This document shows positions 1-10,020 of a DNA stretch of 64,000 nt, in pieces. This stretch comes from Prorocentrum cordatum (lineage: Eukaryota > Sar > Dinophyceae > Prorocentrales > Prorocentraceae). Positions within the stretch are counted from its first letter, which is position 1. Every line of letters starts with the position of its first letter. The notes under the pieces were generated by a model that did no database searches, was not told where the DNA came from, and saw only the letters and a program-made list of their open reading frames with translations. The position numbers were made by a program, and so were the translations under genes. The DNA lies in contig CAUYUJ010009491.1 in assembly GCA_963575745.1 (NCBI GenBank), forward strand, positions 96,436 through 160,435, in the 5' to 3' direction.

Positions 1-160
1 GGCGCAGCGGCGGCGTCCGGGCGCAGGGCAGGGAGGCACTCCGAGGCCACGTGGGCGGCCGGCGGACCTGTCTGCCAGCGTCTGCGCGGACGGCGCCGGG
101 CCGCGGGGGCCTCGGGCGCAGACCCCCAAGAAATGTTCAAAAGTAGCAAACAAAAGGAAA
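1..160. other. GC-rich sequence, no feature seen
   Basis: GC-rich DNA without a recognisable gene, RNA or repeat. It runs into the right end of a small inverted-repeat element at about 160. Confidence 0.4.
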
Positions 161-205
161 TCGTCCCCTGGGCACTCCTGCTGTAGAGGGATATGTCCGA
201 CTTAA
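160..205 (+). mobile_element. MITE-A right-end fragment
   Basis: The sequence CTGTAGAGGGATATGTCCGA followed by CTTAA matches the right terminus of the 150-160 bp MITE-A family seen complete at 23100-23258 and 62551-62711. No matching left end is visible in the 160 bases before it, so this is a truncated or window-cut copy. The terminal TTAA agrees with the family's probable target site. Confidence 0.55.
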
Positions 206-398
206 CCCTTGTTCGGGCGTTGGCAAAAATAGGTTTAGTGGGACCTGGTTTGGTGGTGTGCGCTGGGGAACGCCCCCCCGCCCCGTTCCACTAACCGGAA
301 CTGCCGTCACCCGAAAAAACACCAGCTACGGCAGACCTGGTTTAGTGATTCTGGCCAATTTAGGGGCTCCAGGGCCCTACCAATAACTGGGTCCAGAA

Positions 399-590
399 AA
401 AAAAACATAAACGCAAACTTTTGGCGCTCCGCGCGGATTTCTTGGATCCGCGCCAGACCCCCCGCCCTGGCGCGCGGAGCGCGCCAGGGGCGGCGCCGAA
501 GGCGCCGCCAGGTGGGCCCAGCACGGATCCAAGAAATCCGCGCGGAGCGCCACAAGTTTATGCTTATGTGGGTGTTTGTTCTTCTTCGAT
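399..590. mobile_element. MITE-B foldback element, complete copy
   Basis: Two arms of about 50 bp are inverted copies of each other. The left arm (about 402-454) holds GCGCTCCGCGCGGATTTCTT and the right arm (about 519-576) holds AAGAAATCCGCGCGGAGCGC. The outer parts (AAACATAAACGCAAACTT and its degenerate complement) also pair. The middle is GC-rich and itself palindromic (GGCGGCGCC, GGCGCCGCC). No coding capacity. Diverged copies lie at 17243-17378 and 28967-29274. Confidence 0.7.
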
Positions 591-635
591 CTACACGAGA
601 CGTGTGCGCGACGCCAGCGCTTGCTGCTGCAAGGG

Positions 636-713
636 CACCATCATCATCAACAGCATCAGCAGCATCATCAAACTCATAATCATAATCATCATCATCATCA
701 TCATCATCATCAG

Positions 714-762
<49 letters not shown>

Positions 763-763
763 G

Positions 764-796
<33 letters not shown>

Positions 797-925
797 CCAC
801 CATCATCATCATAGGCATCACCATCACCATCACCATCACCATCACCATCCTCATCCTCATCATCAGCAACATCAGCAGCACCATCATCATCAGCAGCAGC
901 ATCATCATCATCCTCATCGAGCCCG
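636..925. repeat. ATC/CAT trinucleotide microsatellite
   Basis: Nearly uninterrupted CAT/ATC units, with CACCAT and CAGCAT interruptions. It gives long false open frames of His, Ile, Ser, Met or Asp on both strands. No gene is supported. Confidence 0.9.
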
Positions 926-1010
926 CCGGCGGGCCCCGGCCCCGAGCCCTCGGCGGTCCCCCGCGGACCGACGCGCTGCCGCCGCCGAGGCCTCCGCCTC
1001 GAGGATCTGA

Positions 1011-1216
1011 GGACGAGGAGGAGGAGAAGAGGGGGGGGAGGATGAGTGAGGAGGGGGAGGAGGAGGAGGAGGAGGAGGAGGAGGAGGAGGAGGAGGAGGA
1101 GGAGGGTGAGGAGGAGGGTGAGGAGGAGGAGGAGGAGGAGAAGAAGGGAGGAGGGAGGAGGGAGGACGGAGAGAGGAGGAGGAGGAGGAGGAGGAGGGAG
1201 GAGGGGGGGAGGGCAA
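1011..1216. repeat. GAG/GGA microsatellite
   Basis: Polypurine GAG repeat on the plus strand with AAG and GGG interruptions. Open frames here (polyGlu, polyArg, polyPro) are artefacts. Confidence 0.9.
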
Positions 1217-1344
1217 GTTAGGTGCGCTCGCGTCAACATCTGACATCCTACCCCTCCCTCCCATCCCTTACCATGGCGCTGATTTTCTCTATCCGCGGAC
1301 GCGTGTCGTAGCGGACCTGTGGCTCCGCGCGCGTGTGCGTAGTG

Positions 1345-1550
1345 GGTGGTGGTGCGCGTGCGTGCGTGCGTGTGTGCGTGGTTGTGGTTGTTGTGGTGGT
1401 GGTGTGTATGTGTGTGTGTGTGCGTGTGTGCGCGTGTGCTGTGGTGTGACGTGGTGTGGCGTCTTGGTGGTTTGGTGGTGGGCCAGGTGCGTACGTGCGT
1501 GATGGCGGTGGTGGTGGTGGTGGCGGTGGTGGTGTGTGTGTGTGTGTGTG

Positions 1551-1601
<51 letters not shown>

Positions 1602-1622
1602 GTGTGTGTGTTGTGTGCGTGC

Positions 1623-1681
<59 letters not shown>

Positions 1682-1860
1682 TGTGCGTGTGCGTGTGCGT
1701 GTGCGTGTGCGTGTGCGTGTGCGTGTGCGTGCGTACGTGTGTGTCTGTGTGTGCGCGCGTGTGATGTGGTGTGACGCGGTGTAGCGTGGTGGTGGTGGGT
1801 GGGGTAGTGCGGTGGTGGTGGCGGTGCGCGGTGGTGGTGCGCGTGCGTGCGTGCGTGCGT
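1345..1860. repeat. GT / GTGC / GTGTGC compound microsatellite
   Basis: A GT-dominated tract whose unit changes in blocks: GTGG, then GT, then a pure GTGC block (about 1620-1680), then GTGTGC (about 1681-1730). The block structure indicates successive expansions. Long Cys/Val or His/Thr frames are not genes. Confidence 0.9.
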
Positions 1861-1875
1861 TGGTGGGTGAACGCC

Positions 1876-2128
1876 ATCCTGAACGACGGAGGCAAAACAC
1901 CGATCCGAAAATGAGGCCCACGCTGCAGCGGGAGCACGATTCGGAACGATTCGGGAGCAGAAATGAGGCCGGCGCCTCAGCGAGAGCAGCAATTTGAAAA
2001 AAAACGCAGGCGAAAGCCCAACTCCCGGGAATCCTGTGTGTAAAAAAACAGTACGCGGGGGGGGGGTCGAATATTCCCAGCACGCCATCAGGGGAAGAGG
2101 GAGAGTAGTATTCATATTGAGTAATTGT
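1876..2128 (+). repeat. Dispersed repeat R1, copy 1
   Basis: About 250 bp beginning CTGAACGACGGAGGC and ending GTATTCATATTGAGTAATTG. The same ordered blocks recur at 9802-10020 with moderate divergence: CTGAACGACGG, CACCGATCC, GGCCCAC, GCGGGA, then the CATATTGAGT end. Both copies are followed by GGA/GGAGT-rich sequence. No open frame is conserved, so this is a non-coding interspersed element, perhaps SINE-like. Confidence 0.6.
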
Positions 2129-3300
2129 GGAGGGGGAGGAGGGGAGGGGGAGGAGGGGGAGGAGGGGAGGAGGGGGAGGAGGGGGAGGAGGAGGGGGAGG
2201 AGGAGGGGGGAGGAGAACGAGTCAGAAGGAGGAGGAGGCGGAGGTGGAGGCGGAGGAGGCCGTCGCTGCCACCGCACGCCACCGCCGCCGCTCTCGCCGC
2301 AGAGGGGGGCGAGGGTGGCCTCGGCCGCGCGAGGTGGCGGCCGCCGCGCAGGCGAGGGCCGCGGCGCTCAGCGCGCTGGACTGCAGGGAGCGGGGCGGGG
2401 ACCAGGCGGGCGGCAGGCAGCGGAAGGCCAGCAGGACGGCGAGGTACAGCACGAAGGCGGTCCTGCGCAGAGAGGTCTGCCGCAGGCCCGCTTCGAGGAT
2501 CGAGCATCCAGGGGAGGGCATCGCGGGGGGGGGGGGAGTGCAGAGAGCGAGGAGAGGGGCCTCCCGCTCTGGAGCATCCGGGGGGCCGAAGGAAGGCCTC
2601 CCCCCTCTTCCTCTGACAACCCTACCTATGTCCTCAGTTTTGGCGGGCCGTGCGCGAAGGATACCTCCCTGAATATATCAACAAAGAGCCCCTGCCGCCG
2701 CAAAACTCCGAGGACATCTCAGTGAGACCTCGCCGCCAGAGTACCCCAGTGGACGCTTCCCATCTTCCATCCCTCCCCGCCGACCCCGTCCCCTTGGGTT
2801 CCCTCCTTCACCCCCCCTCGACCCCCGACCTCCCCGTCCCCTCCTCTTCCCCTCCCCACCCAAACCTCCAACGGCGTGATTTCAGAACGCGGCGTGGGTG
2901 GGCCCTCTCCCCGACCAGCTCGGCCTCAACTATCACCGCGGGCTGGCCAACCCTCTCCCAGACCTCCTATTCCACTCCCCTTTTTACCCCGACCTCCAAA
3001 GGCGTGCTCCTTCAGGCAATGGATATGTTCGCCGTCTTTGGCACGCCTCAACGGGCCCCTGCGACCGTCAGAAGACGACTCGGGACTCGGGACGAAAACC
3101 CAGAGAGTCGATCTATAGCTGTTTTTTTTGTCTCTCCCCACCCATACTGTGGTGTTCGGCCCTCGTTTTGACAAGACAACGCCCCGCGTGCTCTCTCTCC
3201 TATCATCTCCTCTCATCCTCCCCCTCCTCCCTCCTTCCACCCTTGCCTTTGACCTGCGCGTGTTCATTTTGGCACACACACACACCTCACACGCTGCCTG
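2129..3300. other. GGA tract then GC/C-rich sequence, no gene
   Basis: A short GGA microsatellite (about 2129-2225) is followed by Arg/Pro/Ala-biased GC-rich DNA and, from about 2690, a pyrimidine-rich stretch. Many short frames are open because of composition, but none shows a recognisable domain. Confidence 0.4.
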
Positions 3301-3760
3301 GCCCCATAGGGAGCTCCACCGAGGGCTCCTGTGGCAGGGTTCGTGTGCTTCCCGCGGCCCATTTTGGTACACCCCTCACACATGTCGTGGCCGCTTCCAT
3401 CGGTTCACGATGACCTCATAGGCCTCCAAGATGGCTCCACGACGGCTCAAGAGGGCTCACGATGGCCCAAGATGCCTCCACGACGGCCTTACCACGGCCG
3501 AGGAAGAACCCAAAAGGGCCTGAAACGGGCCCAACAAGGGCTCCTGAGGGACCCGAAACGGCCAAAGATGACACCTGGGCGGCGTATTACGGCCTCACGA
3601 CGGCCCTAAGAAACACTCCCAGGCGGCCGCGAGGGCCCCAAGAGAGCCCCAAGAGCCCAAGGGGGCCCCGAGACGGCCCAAGAGGGTCCCAAAGGAGCCC
3701 CGAGACTGCCACATAGGATCCCAGGACAGCCCCAAGACAGCCAAACCATCTTGGCGAAAG
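3300..3760. repeat. Inverted 90-bp satellite unit and GGCCC-rich minisatellite
   Basis: At 3300-3410 the motifs CCCCATAGGGAGCTCCACC and CACCCCTCACACATGTCGTGG are the reverse complement of the 90-bp satellite that starts at about 3744, so one or two units lie inverted. From 3420 to 3740 a loose repeat of AGAGGGCTC and GGCCCAAGA follows. Confidence 0.5.
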
Positions 3761-4830
3761 ACCCAACCATATGCAGACATGAGTAGCGAACTGGTGGATA
3801 TCGTCTTCGGTGGAGCTCCATATCGGGCCACGAGAACTTTTGCGGGGTGGGCCGACATGGGTGGCGGGGACGCCTGCGAACACCATAATTGAGGCCTCTG
3901 GTGGAGCTCCCTATGGTGCCACGAAACGTGTGAGGGGTAAGCCGAACGGGTTGCCGGGACGCATGCGAACACCTCCACTGGGGCCTTCGGTGAGGCTCCC
4001 TGTGGAGCCGTGAAGCGTGCGAAGGGTTTGTCGACATGGGTGGCGGGAGCGCATGCGAACACCACCATTTGGGACTTCGGTGGAGCTCCCGTTGGTGTCA
4101 CGAAACGTGTGAGGGGGAGCCGAAGGGGTGGCCGGGACGCATGCGAACACCTCCACTGGGGCCTTCGGTGAAGCTCCCTATGGGGCCACGAAGCGTGCCA
4201 GGGGTTTGTCGAAATGAGTGGCGGAGACGCATGCGAACACCGCCATTGGGGCCTTCAGTGGAGCTCCCGTTGGTGCCACGAAATGTGTGATGGGTGACGC
4301 GAACGGGTGGCCGGGACGCATGCGAACACCGCCACTGGGACCTTCGGTGGAGCTCCCAATGGGGCAATGAAGCGTGTGCGGGATGTGTCGAAATGGGCGG
4401 CGGGGACGCATGCGAACACCGCCATTGGGGCCTTCGGTGGAGCTCCCGTTGGTGCCACGAAACGTGTGAGAGGTGTGCCCATATGGGTGGCGCGGACGTA
4501 TTCGATCACCTCCACTGGGGCCTTCGGTGAAGCTCCCTATGGAGCCACGAAACGTGTGAGGGGTGCCCCGAATCGGGCTGCGGGGACGCATACGAACACC
4601 GCCACTGGGGCCTTCGGTGGAGCTCCCCATGGAGCTACGAAACGTGTGAAGGATGTCCCCAATCGGGTGCGGGGACGCATGCGAACATCGCCACTTGAGC
4701 CTTCGGTGGAGCTCCCTATGAGGCCACCAAACGTGTGAGGGGTGCCCTGATGACGCATACGAACGTCGCAACTGGGACCTTCGGTGGCGCTCCTATGGGG
4801 CCACGAAACGTGTGAGGGGTGTGAAGACAT
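3744..4830 (+). repeat. 90-bp satellite array 1
   Basis: About eleven tandem units of about 90 bp. The landmark GGTGGAGCTCCC recurs near 3811, 3901, 4080, 4170, 4260, 4350, 4440, 4530, 4620 and 4709. Each unit also holds GGCCACGAAACGTGTGAGG and ACGCATGCGAACACC. The array opens with a leader holding TGGCGAAAGACCCAACCATA that is shared with the arrays at 13126 and 14535. The unit is a multiple of three, so frames stay open, but I see no conserved protein. Confidence 0.85.
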
Positions 4831-4984
4831 GGTAGACTGATGCGAAGAGCAGAGGCACGCAGGGGAAGAAGGAGGAGGGGCAGGAGGACGGTGAGGTCAG
4901 GTGGGACGCGGGGCGCGGACCCAACACCACATGATGCTTGAGAATAAGGTCCATGAGGGCTCGCCGAGAAGTGAAGACAAACAG

Positions 4985-6135
4985 TGTCACATGTATCGAC
5001 TCTCCTCCTCCTCCTCGTCCCTCCTCCTCCCCTCCTCCTCCTCCTCCTCCTCCTCCTCCTCCTCCCCCTCCTCCTCCTCACCTCCTTCTCATCCTGGTCC
5101 CCTCCCTCCTCCTCCTCCTCCTCCTTCTCCTCCTCCTCCTTCTCCTCATCACCACCACGAAGCGACTTATCATCTTCCTCCTCCTCCTCCTCTTCGTCGT
5201 GGTCGTCAACATCGTAGTCGTCGTCATCGTCGTCGTCGTCATCGTCATCGTTACTGTCACCGTCCCCATCACCATCACCATTACCATCGTGACCGCCACC
5301 ATTATCATCACCATCATCATCGGCATCTTCATCAGCACCACTACCACCAACACCACAATCACCAACATCATCATCAACACCAGTTTGGTCATCATCACCA
5401 CCACCATAACCATCGCCAACATCATCACAATCACCATCATCATCGCAATCGCCATCATCAACCACAACATCAACATCAACATCATAATCAACATCCGCCG
5501 CATCACCGTTATCAAAATAAGCATCACACTCCCCATCATAATCAGATTCAGCACCATCATCATCAACATCACCGTCAACACCAACATCGCAATCGACATC
5601 GCCATCATACGTGTCATCACCATCACCACCGTCACGATCATCATAATCATCATCATCGCCATCACCATCACCATCGCCACAATCATCACCCTCATCACCA
5701 ACACTATCACAATCAACACCATCACCACACGATCGCCACCACCACCGTAATCGTCATTGTCTCCCTCATCGTCATCCTCACCACCATCATCAGGATCATC
5801 ATCCGCAGTAGCAGAATTGTCGTCGTCGTCATCGTAGTCGTCATCGTCACCATCATCCTCAACATCATCCTCAACATCATCAACACTATCACCCCAATCA
5901 CCACAATCGTCATCCTCATCACCACCATCACCATCAACATCACCATCATCATCATCAGCATCATGTTCACCATCATTATCGTATTCATTATTCTCGTTGT
6001 TCATCCACAGCTATAATACGCATCTCATCATTGTCATCACCATCCCCATAAACACCACCATCATACGTAATACTCATCATCGTCATCGTCATCGGCATCA
6101 TCACTAGCAGCATCAGCAACATCATATTCATACTG
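4985..6135. repeat. CTC then ATC/CAT compound microsatellite
   Basis: CTC units (about 5003-5150) grade into more than 900 bp of imperfect CAT/ATC/CAC units. Open frames of 250-370 codons (polyHis, polyIle/Thr, polyAsp) are produced only by the repeat. Confidence 0.9.
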
Positions 6136-6620
6136 TCATCGGCCTGACCTACGGAAGGATGAATAAGGAACGAAGCCCTTGTTTTCCAAGGAGTAACTCA
6201 TAAGGACAGATACGTGATACATACAGCAGAAGGAACGAACATAACGCATGCAAGCCTGAGGAACCACCGAGCACCTTTTGAAACATGTGTCCCCCATTCA
6301 AGTCGCTCGCTGTATACATCATCATTATCATTCATATCACCGTCCACATCAGCATCAACATCAGCATCTTCAGCATCTTCATCTTCATCTTCATCAGCAT
6401 CATCAGCATCACCACCATCAGCATCATCATCATCCTCACCATCATCGATCCGAACTGTCACCACCAAATATGCTAGACTGGCACGGTGGCGGACTTGCTG
6501 CAAGCAGCTTGATCACAATCACGCTCGCCCTCATGAGCATATACTGTCCACATCATCTTCATTCCAACCCTCAACGTCACGATGACCCTCTCCTATTCCT
6601 CCCCTCGTCACCATCACATC
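6136..6620. other. Short unique sequence with CAT repeat
   Basis: About 200 bp of non-repetitive sequence, a CAT/CAGCAT microsatellite at about 6335-6450, then unique sequence again. No gene recognised. Confidence 0.4.
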
Positions 6621-6624
6621 CATC

Positions 6625-6805
6625 ATCAGAGGCCCAAGAAGTTCTTCAGAGGCCCCAACACGCCATTCAGAGGCCCCAAGAAGCTGTGGAGGCCCAAGAG
6701 GCCCCTTAGAGGCCCCAAGCAGCTCTTTCGAGGGCCCCAAAAGCGTTTCAAAGGCCCCAAAAAGTTCTTCAGAGGCCCCGAGAAGCTCGTCATAGGCGCT
6801 TTGTC
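6625..6805 (+). repeat. GAGGCCCCAAGAAG minisatellite
   Basis: At least seven imperfect units built on AGAGGCCCCAAGAAGCTC, with variable spacing of about 20-36 bp. Non-coding tandem repeat. Confidence 0.65.
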
Positions 6806-7745
6806 GGCGTGTGTGGGGGCTCGCCTCCTCTGCCGTACTCGACGATACACAGACTACGGAGCAACCCGGGCCATACAAACATGGACCAGGCCACACAAAC
6901 ACCCAACGGGCCACACAAACACCTTCTCTCCCCCCTGACGCCGCTCCTTTAGGCTGCACGCAAGAATGGCCGTAGGCAAGAGTGACCTTCGGTGCGCGGC
7001 CGTAGGGGGGTCGCGAGGGAGGCCAAATCCAAGCCATCCGAGCGCGCCAGCCAGTACTGGAGGGACCCGTGTGCCCGCACCGAAGGTCACCCCACCGAAG
7101 CATCGCTCTTACGCGTAGCCCATCCTTTCCCTACCGGCGAGCAGCGGTGGAGGGGTCCACTGGCCGGCGCCCGCTCCCCCGGCAGCCCCGCCGCCCGCCG
7201 CCGCCGCCCGCCGCGCGCGGCGTTCGCCTGGCCAGCTTCGGGGGGGGGGGGCGCGGCGGGCGGCGGACGTCTCGGCGCAGGCCGCGCGCCGCGCTGCGCC
7301 CAACGACGGCGGCGGCGACCAACGACGACGACAGACGCACGACGGACGACCGGACGACGGACGACGGACGACAGACGACGCCGATGACGACGGCGACGGC
7401 AGCGGCGGCGGCGGGCTGCGGGCGGCGGCCGCGGCAGCCTGTGGCGGCCGCGGCGGACGCCGGCGGAGCTGTGCGCCAGGCTCTCCGCGGCGCTCCGCCA
7501 GGGCTCGATCTACTGGGCTCGTCTTGGGGCACCTTCGGACTGTGTGGCTCGACAAGTCTGGCGCCGCGCGGCGCCCTTCGAAGGGCTTAGATACATGTAT
7601 TGGAAGAAAATGGGACGGGCGGAGTTGAAGCAAGATGCGCGCGGTAGATCTGACATCGTGCCGTCAGTCTGTGTTTATTCGTGACATCCGTGCAAGAATC
7701 ATTATATCAGACAACACCTGGGCCTGATAGACACTCCGTAGAAAC
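6806..7745. other. GC-rich spacer, no gene
   Basis: Short CACACAAACACC repeats near 6870-6930, a GC-rich block with CGACGACGG units (7190-7540), then unique sequence. Frames are open through GC bias. I see no domain or initiation context. Confidence 0.4.
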
Positions 7746-7749
7746 CCTA

Positions 7750-8268
7750 TGCATTCCGCAAACGCTGCACGCCGCGGAGGCGTTCTCCCTGCATTCTGTC
7801 GTGCCCGCTTCGCCACTGGTACTCACAGGGAATGTCGTCCTTTCCAGCGTGGGTCGCGCAGTAAAAGTACTCACCACTGCGACTCAACACGCCATCGGGC
7901 AACTGAATGTCATAGCCGTCGCCGCAGCTGGCCAGCGTGGGCGCTGGCATTGGTGTAGGGCTTGGTGCCTTTGCACAAAATCAATACTGCGCCAGAAGAC
8001 CCTGTGGATGGGTTTAGCACTTGCCCATCGCACTCCCGCAGCAAGAAGCATCTCGCCTCCCAAGTACTGACACATGCGCCATACTTTGCAAAACACCCTG
8101 CACTCGTGAATACCGGCTGTGCCAGCACTGACTACATGCTCAACTGTTGGCGGTGAGTTACACATTCTGGCAATAATCAAAGCCAGTCGTATCCTCGTCA
8201 TTAGGGTAACCTAGAAGATCATAGACTTCGCCACCAGCATCGTGCGCTGATGTTAGTGCCGGCTTAGG
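7750..8268 (-). pseudogene. Cysteine-rich protein fragments, frame-broken (pseudogene or multi-exon gene)
   Basis: On the minus strand three successive frames read like real protein. Near 8265-8165 a segment ends FDYCQNV then stop. Near 8135-7940 a segment contains SAGCFAKYGACVSTWEARCF and then LLRECDGQVLNPSTG. Near 7945-7800 a segment contains ASCGDGYDIQLPDGVLSRSG and EYFYCATHAGKDDIPCEY. Regularly spaced Cys residues, a balanced amino-acid mix and no simple repeat set it apart from the surrounding sequence. The frame changes could be introns (dinoflagellate introns often lack canonical ends) or decay. Extracellular Cys-rich proteins are one guess. I recognise no family. Confidence 0.4.
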
Positions 8269-8439
8269 GGAGGCCTTTTGTACCGGCGGCGCCGCGTGCC
8301 CCGACGAGGCCCGCGATCAACACTAGACAGGCCATCCTTGGGACAGATGAGCCGACCAGATGTTGGATACACATTGGGGCGGTGGCGTGTTCTGGATTTG
8401 GAATGCCGAGCTGGAGCCAAACAATCTTGGGCTCACGAT

Positions 8440-8965
8440 TTGCCCTCTTTGGGTTCTCAACTGCTACGCCTGGTAGGTTTGCCGGTGACCAAGTCGAACT
8501 ACCAACAGAAAGTGCGGGCCCCATCTTCGTTGCAACTCACTCACACACGAGGCCCCCGCTTGAGACATCCTCACGATTCGTCCCCTTGGGATGCTCAAGT
8601 GTATGTCTGGTAGAGTTTGCCGATGACCCGCTCGGATTACCACCATGAAGTGCGGGCCCCGTAGGGCGGGGGCTCCCGCCTGAGACATCTTCGCATTTCA
8701 CTCGCAGACCAAGCCCCTGCTCGACGTGCCCCTTTGGGGTGCTCAAGTGTGATGCCTCGTAGAGTTTGCCGGCGACCCAGTCGGACTACCAACATGCAGT
8801 GACTCCATAGGGAGGGCGCGCCCGCTCGAGACTTCCTTGCAAGTTACACACAGACGACGCCCCCGCTTGAGACATCCTCACGACTTGCCCCTTTGGGGTA
8901 CTCAAGTGCTACGCCTGGAAAAAAATGCCGATGACCCGCTCGGATTGCCAACATGAAGTGCGGGC
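8440..8965 (+). repeat. Four-unit tandem repeat, about 130-160 bp period
   Basis: Units near 8449, 8580, 8729 and 8890 share CCCCTTTGGGGTGCTCAAGT, TGCCGATGACCCGCTCGGA and CATGAAGTGCGGGCC. Length between units varies. No conserved frame is apparent. Confidence 0.7.
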
Positions 8966-9150
8966 ATCATAGGGAGGGGGCTCCCAGTCGAGACTTCCCT
9001 CAAGACATGTATGTCTATGGTGGTGATGAGTGGTGATGGTAATGAGTGGTGATGACGAGTTAGTGTGAGCGTGAGTGGGTGCGAAGGAATGCGTGTGTCT
9101 GGGAGAGATGCTGATGATGATGATGCTGATGCTGATGCTGATGCTGATGC

Positions 9151-9202
<52 letters not shown>

Positions 9203-9360
9203 AATGATGATACTGCTGCTGATGATGATGAGGATGCGGAGGAGGATGAAGATGAGGAAGAGGATGCGTGGGTGCGTGAGTGTGTGAGTGAGGAAGTGAG
9301 AAGGGAGGAGGAGGAGGAGAAGGACGAGGAGGTGGAGGAGGAGATCCTGCGCGGGGGGGT
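8966..9360. repeat. GAT/TGA microsatellite with GAG tail
   Basis: ATGCTGATG and TGATGATGA units at about 9105-9230, then GAGGATGAGGA units to about 9350. PolyAsp, polyMet and polySer frames are artefacts. Confidence 0.85.
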
Positions 9361-9801
9361 GCATAGAAAACTAGAGCCCCACTCTGGATGTGGGGAAAAT
9401 AAAATGGTTCGCGCTCCGCGGGGTCTATTCATCGGCCCCAGGGGGGGAGCCCTCCATCATTTGTTAATCACAAGCTGACGTTGCCTCTCACACCCATCCC
9501 CGCCCATGGTGCTGATTGTTCCACCAGTCGGCCGCGGATGTCCTGGCGGACCTGGGGCCCCAGAGTGACCCAATCGCGTGTTGCGCAGACAGAACGAGGA
9601 GCTGCGTGCATTGTAGGAGAGGGAGCTTGCGGATGCGGAGGGAGAGGAATGAAACATGAGGAGGGCCAGCAGCAGGAGGAGGAGCAGGAGCGGGAGGAGC
9701 ACGAGGACCAGGGGGATGCCGGGGGGGGGCAAGGAGGGGGGCGACAATGACAATAAAGGAATCGGCTCAAGAAATGTTGCCCGCGCTCAGAGGAGATCGC
9801 A
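9361..9801. other. Unique sequence before R1 copy 2
   Basis: Unique and GGAG-rich sequence. The stretch near 9480-9560 (CCCATGGTGCTGATT and GGCCGCGGATGTCC) resembles 1240-1300 (ACCATGGCGCTGATT and CCGCGGACGCG), so the R1 copies seem to share upstream flank as well. No gene. Confidence 0.4.
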
Positions 9802-10020
9802 ACTCTGAACGACGGGAGCAAACCACCGATCCTACAATGGGGCCCACCGCTGAAGCGGGAACGACACTTTGAAAGACTGAGTACGTGCTGAGAGAAACAA
9901 CAGATGAACAAATCAAGTCTTGAAACCCTGTGTACTGAAAAAGATACTGCAAGAGAAAAGACGCCCCGCTTCGACACGACCTGGCACGATAGGAGAATTG
10001 TATTCATATTGAGTGATTGC
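9802..10020 (+). repeat. Dispersed repeat R1, copy 2
   Basis: Diverged copy of 1876-2128. It shares CTGAACGACGG, CACCGATCC and the end TATTCATATTGAGTGATTGC, in the same order and at similar spacing. The copy-specific differences show independent drift. Confidence 0.6.

Noticed and set aside
307-2277. A 656-codon minus-strand frame
   Set aside because: It joins GAG, CAT and GT repeats through unrelated sequence. No domain and no balanced composition.
5003-6016. Long open frames of polyHis, polyIle/Thr or polyAsp (up to 371 codons)
   Set aside because: They follow directly from CTC and CAT microsatellites and are open in several frames on both strands, with no unique coding sequence.
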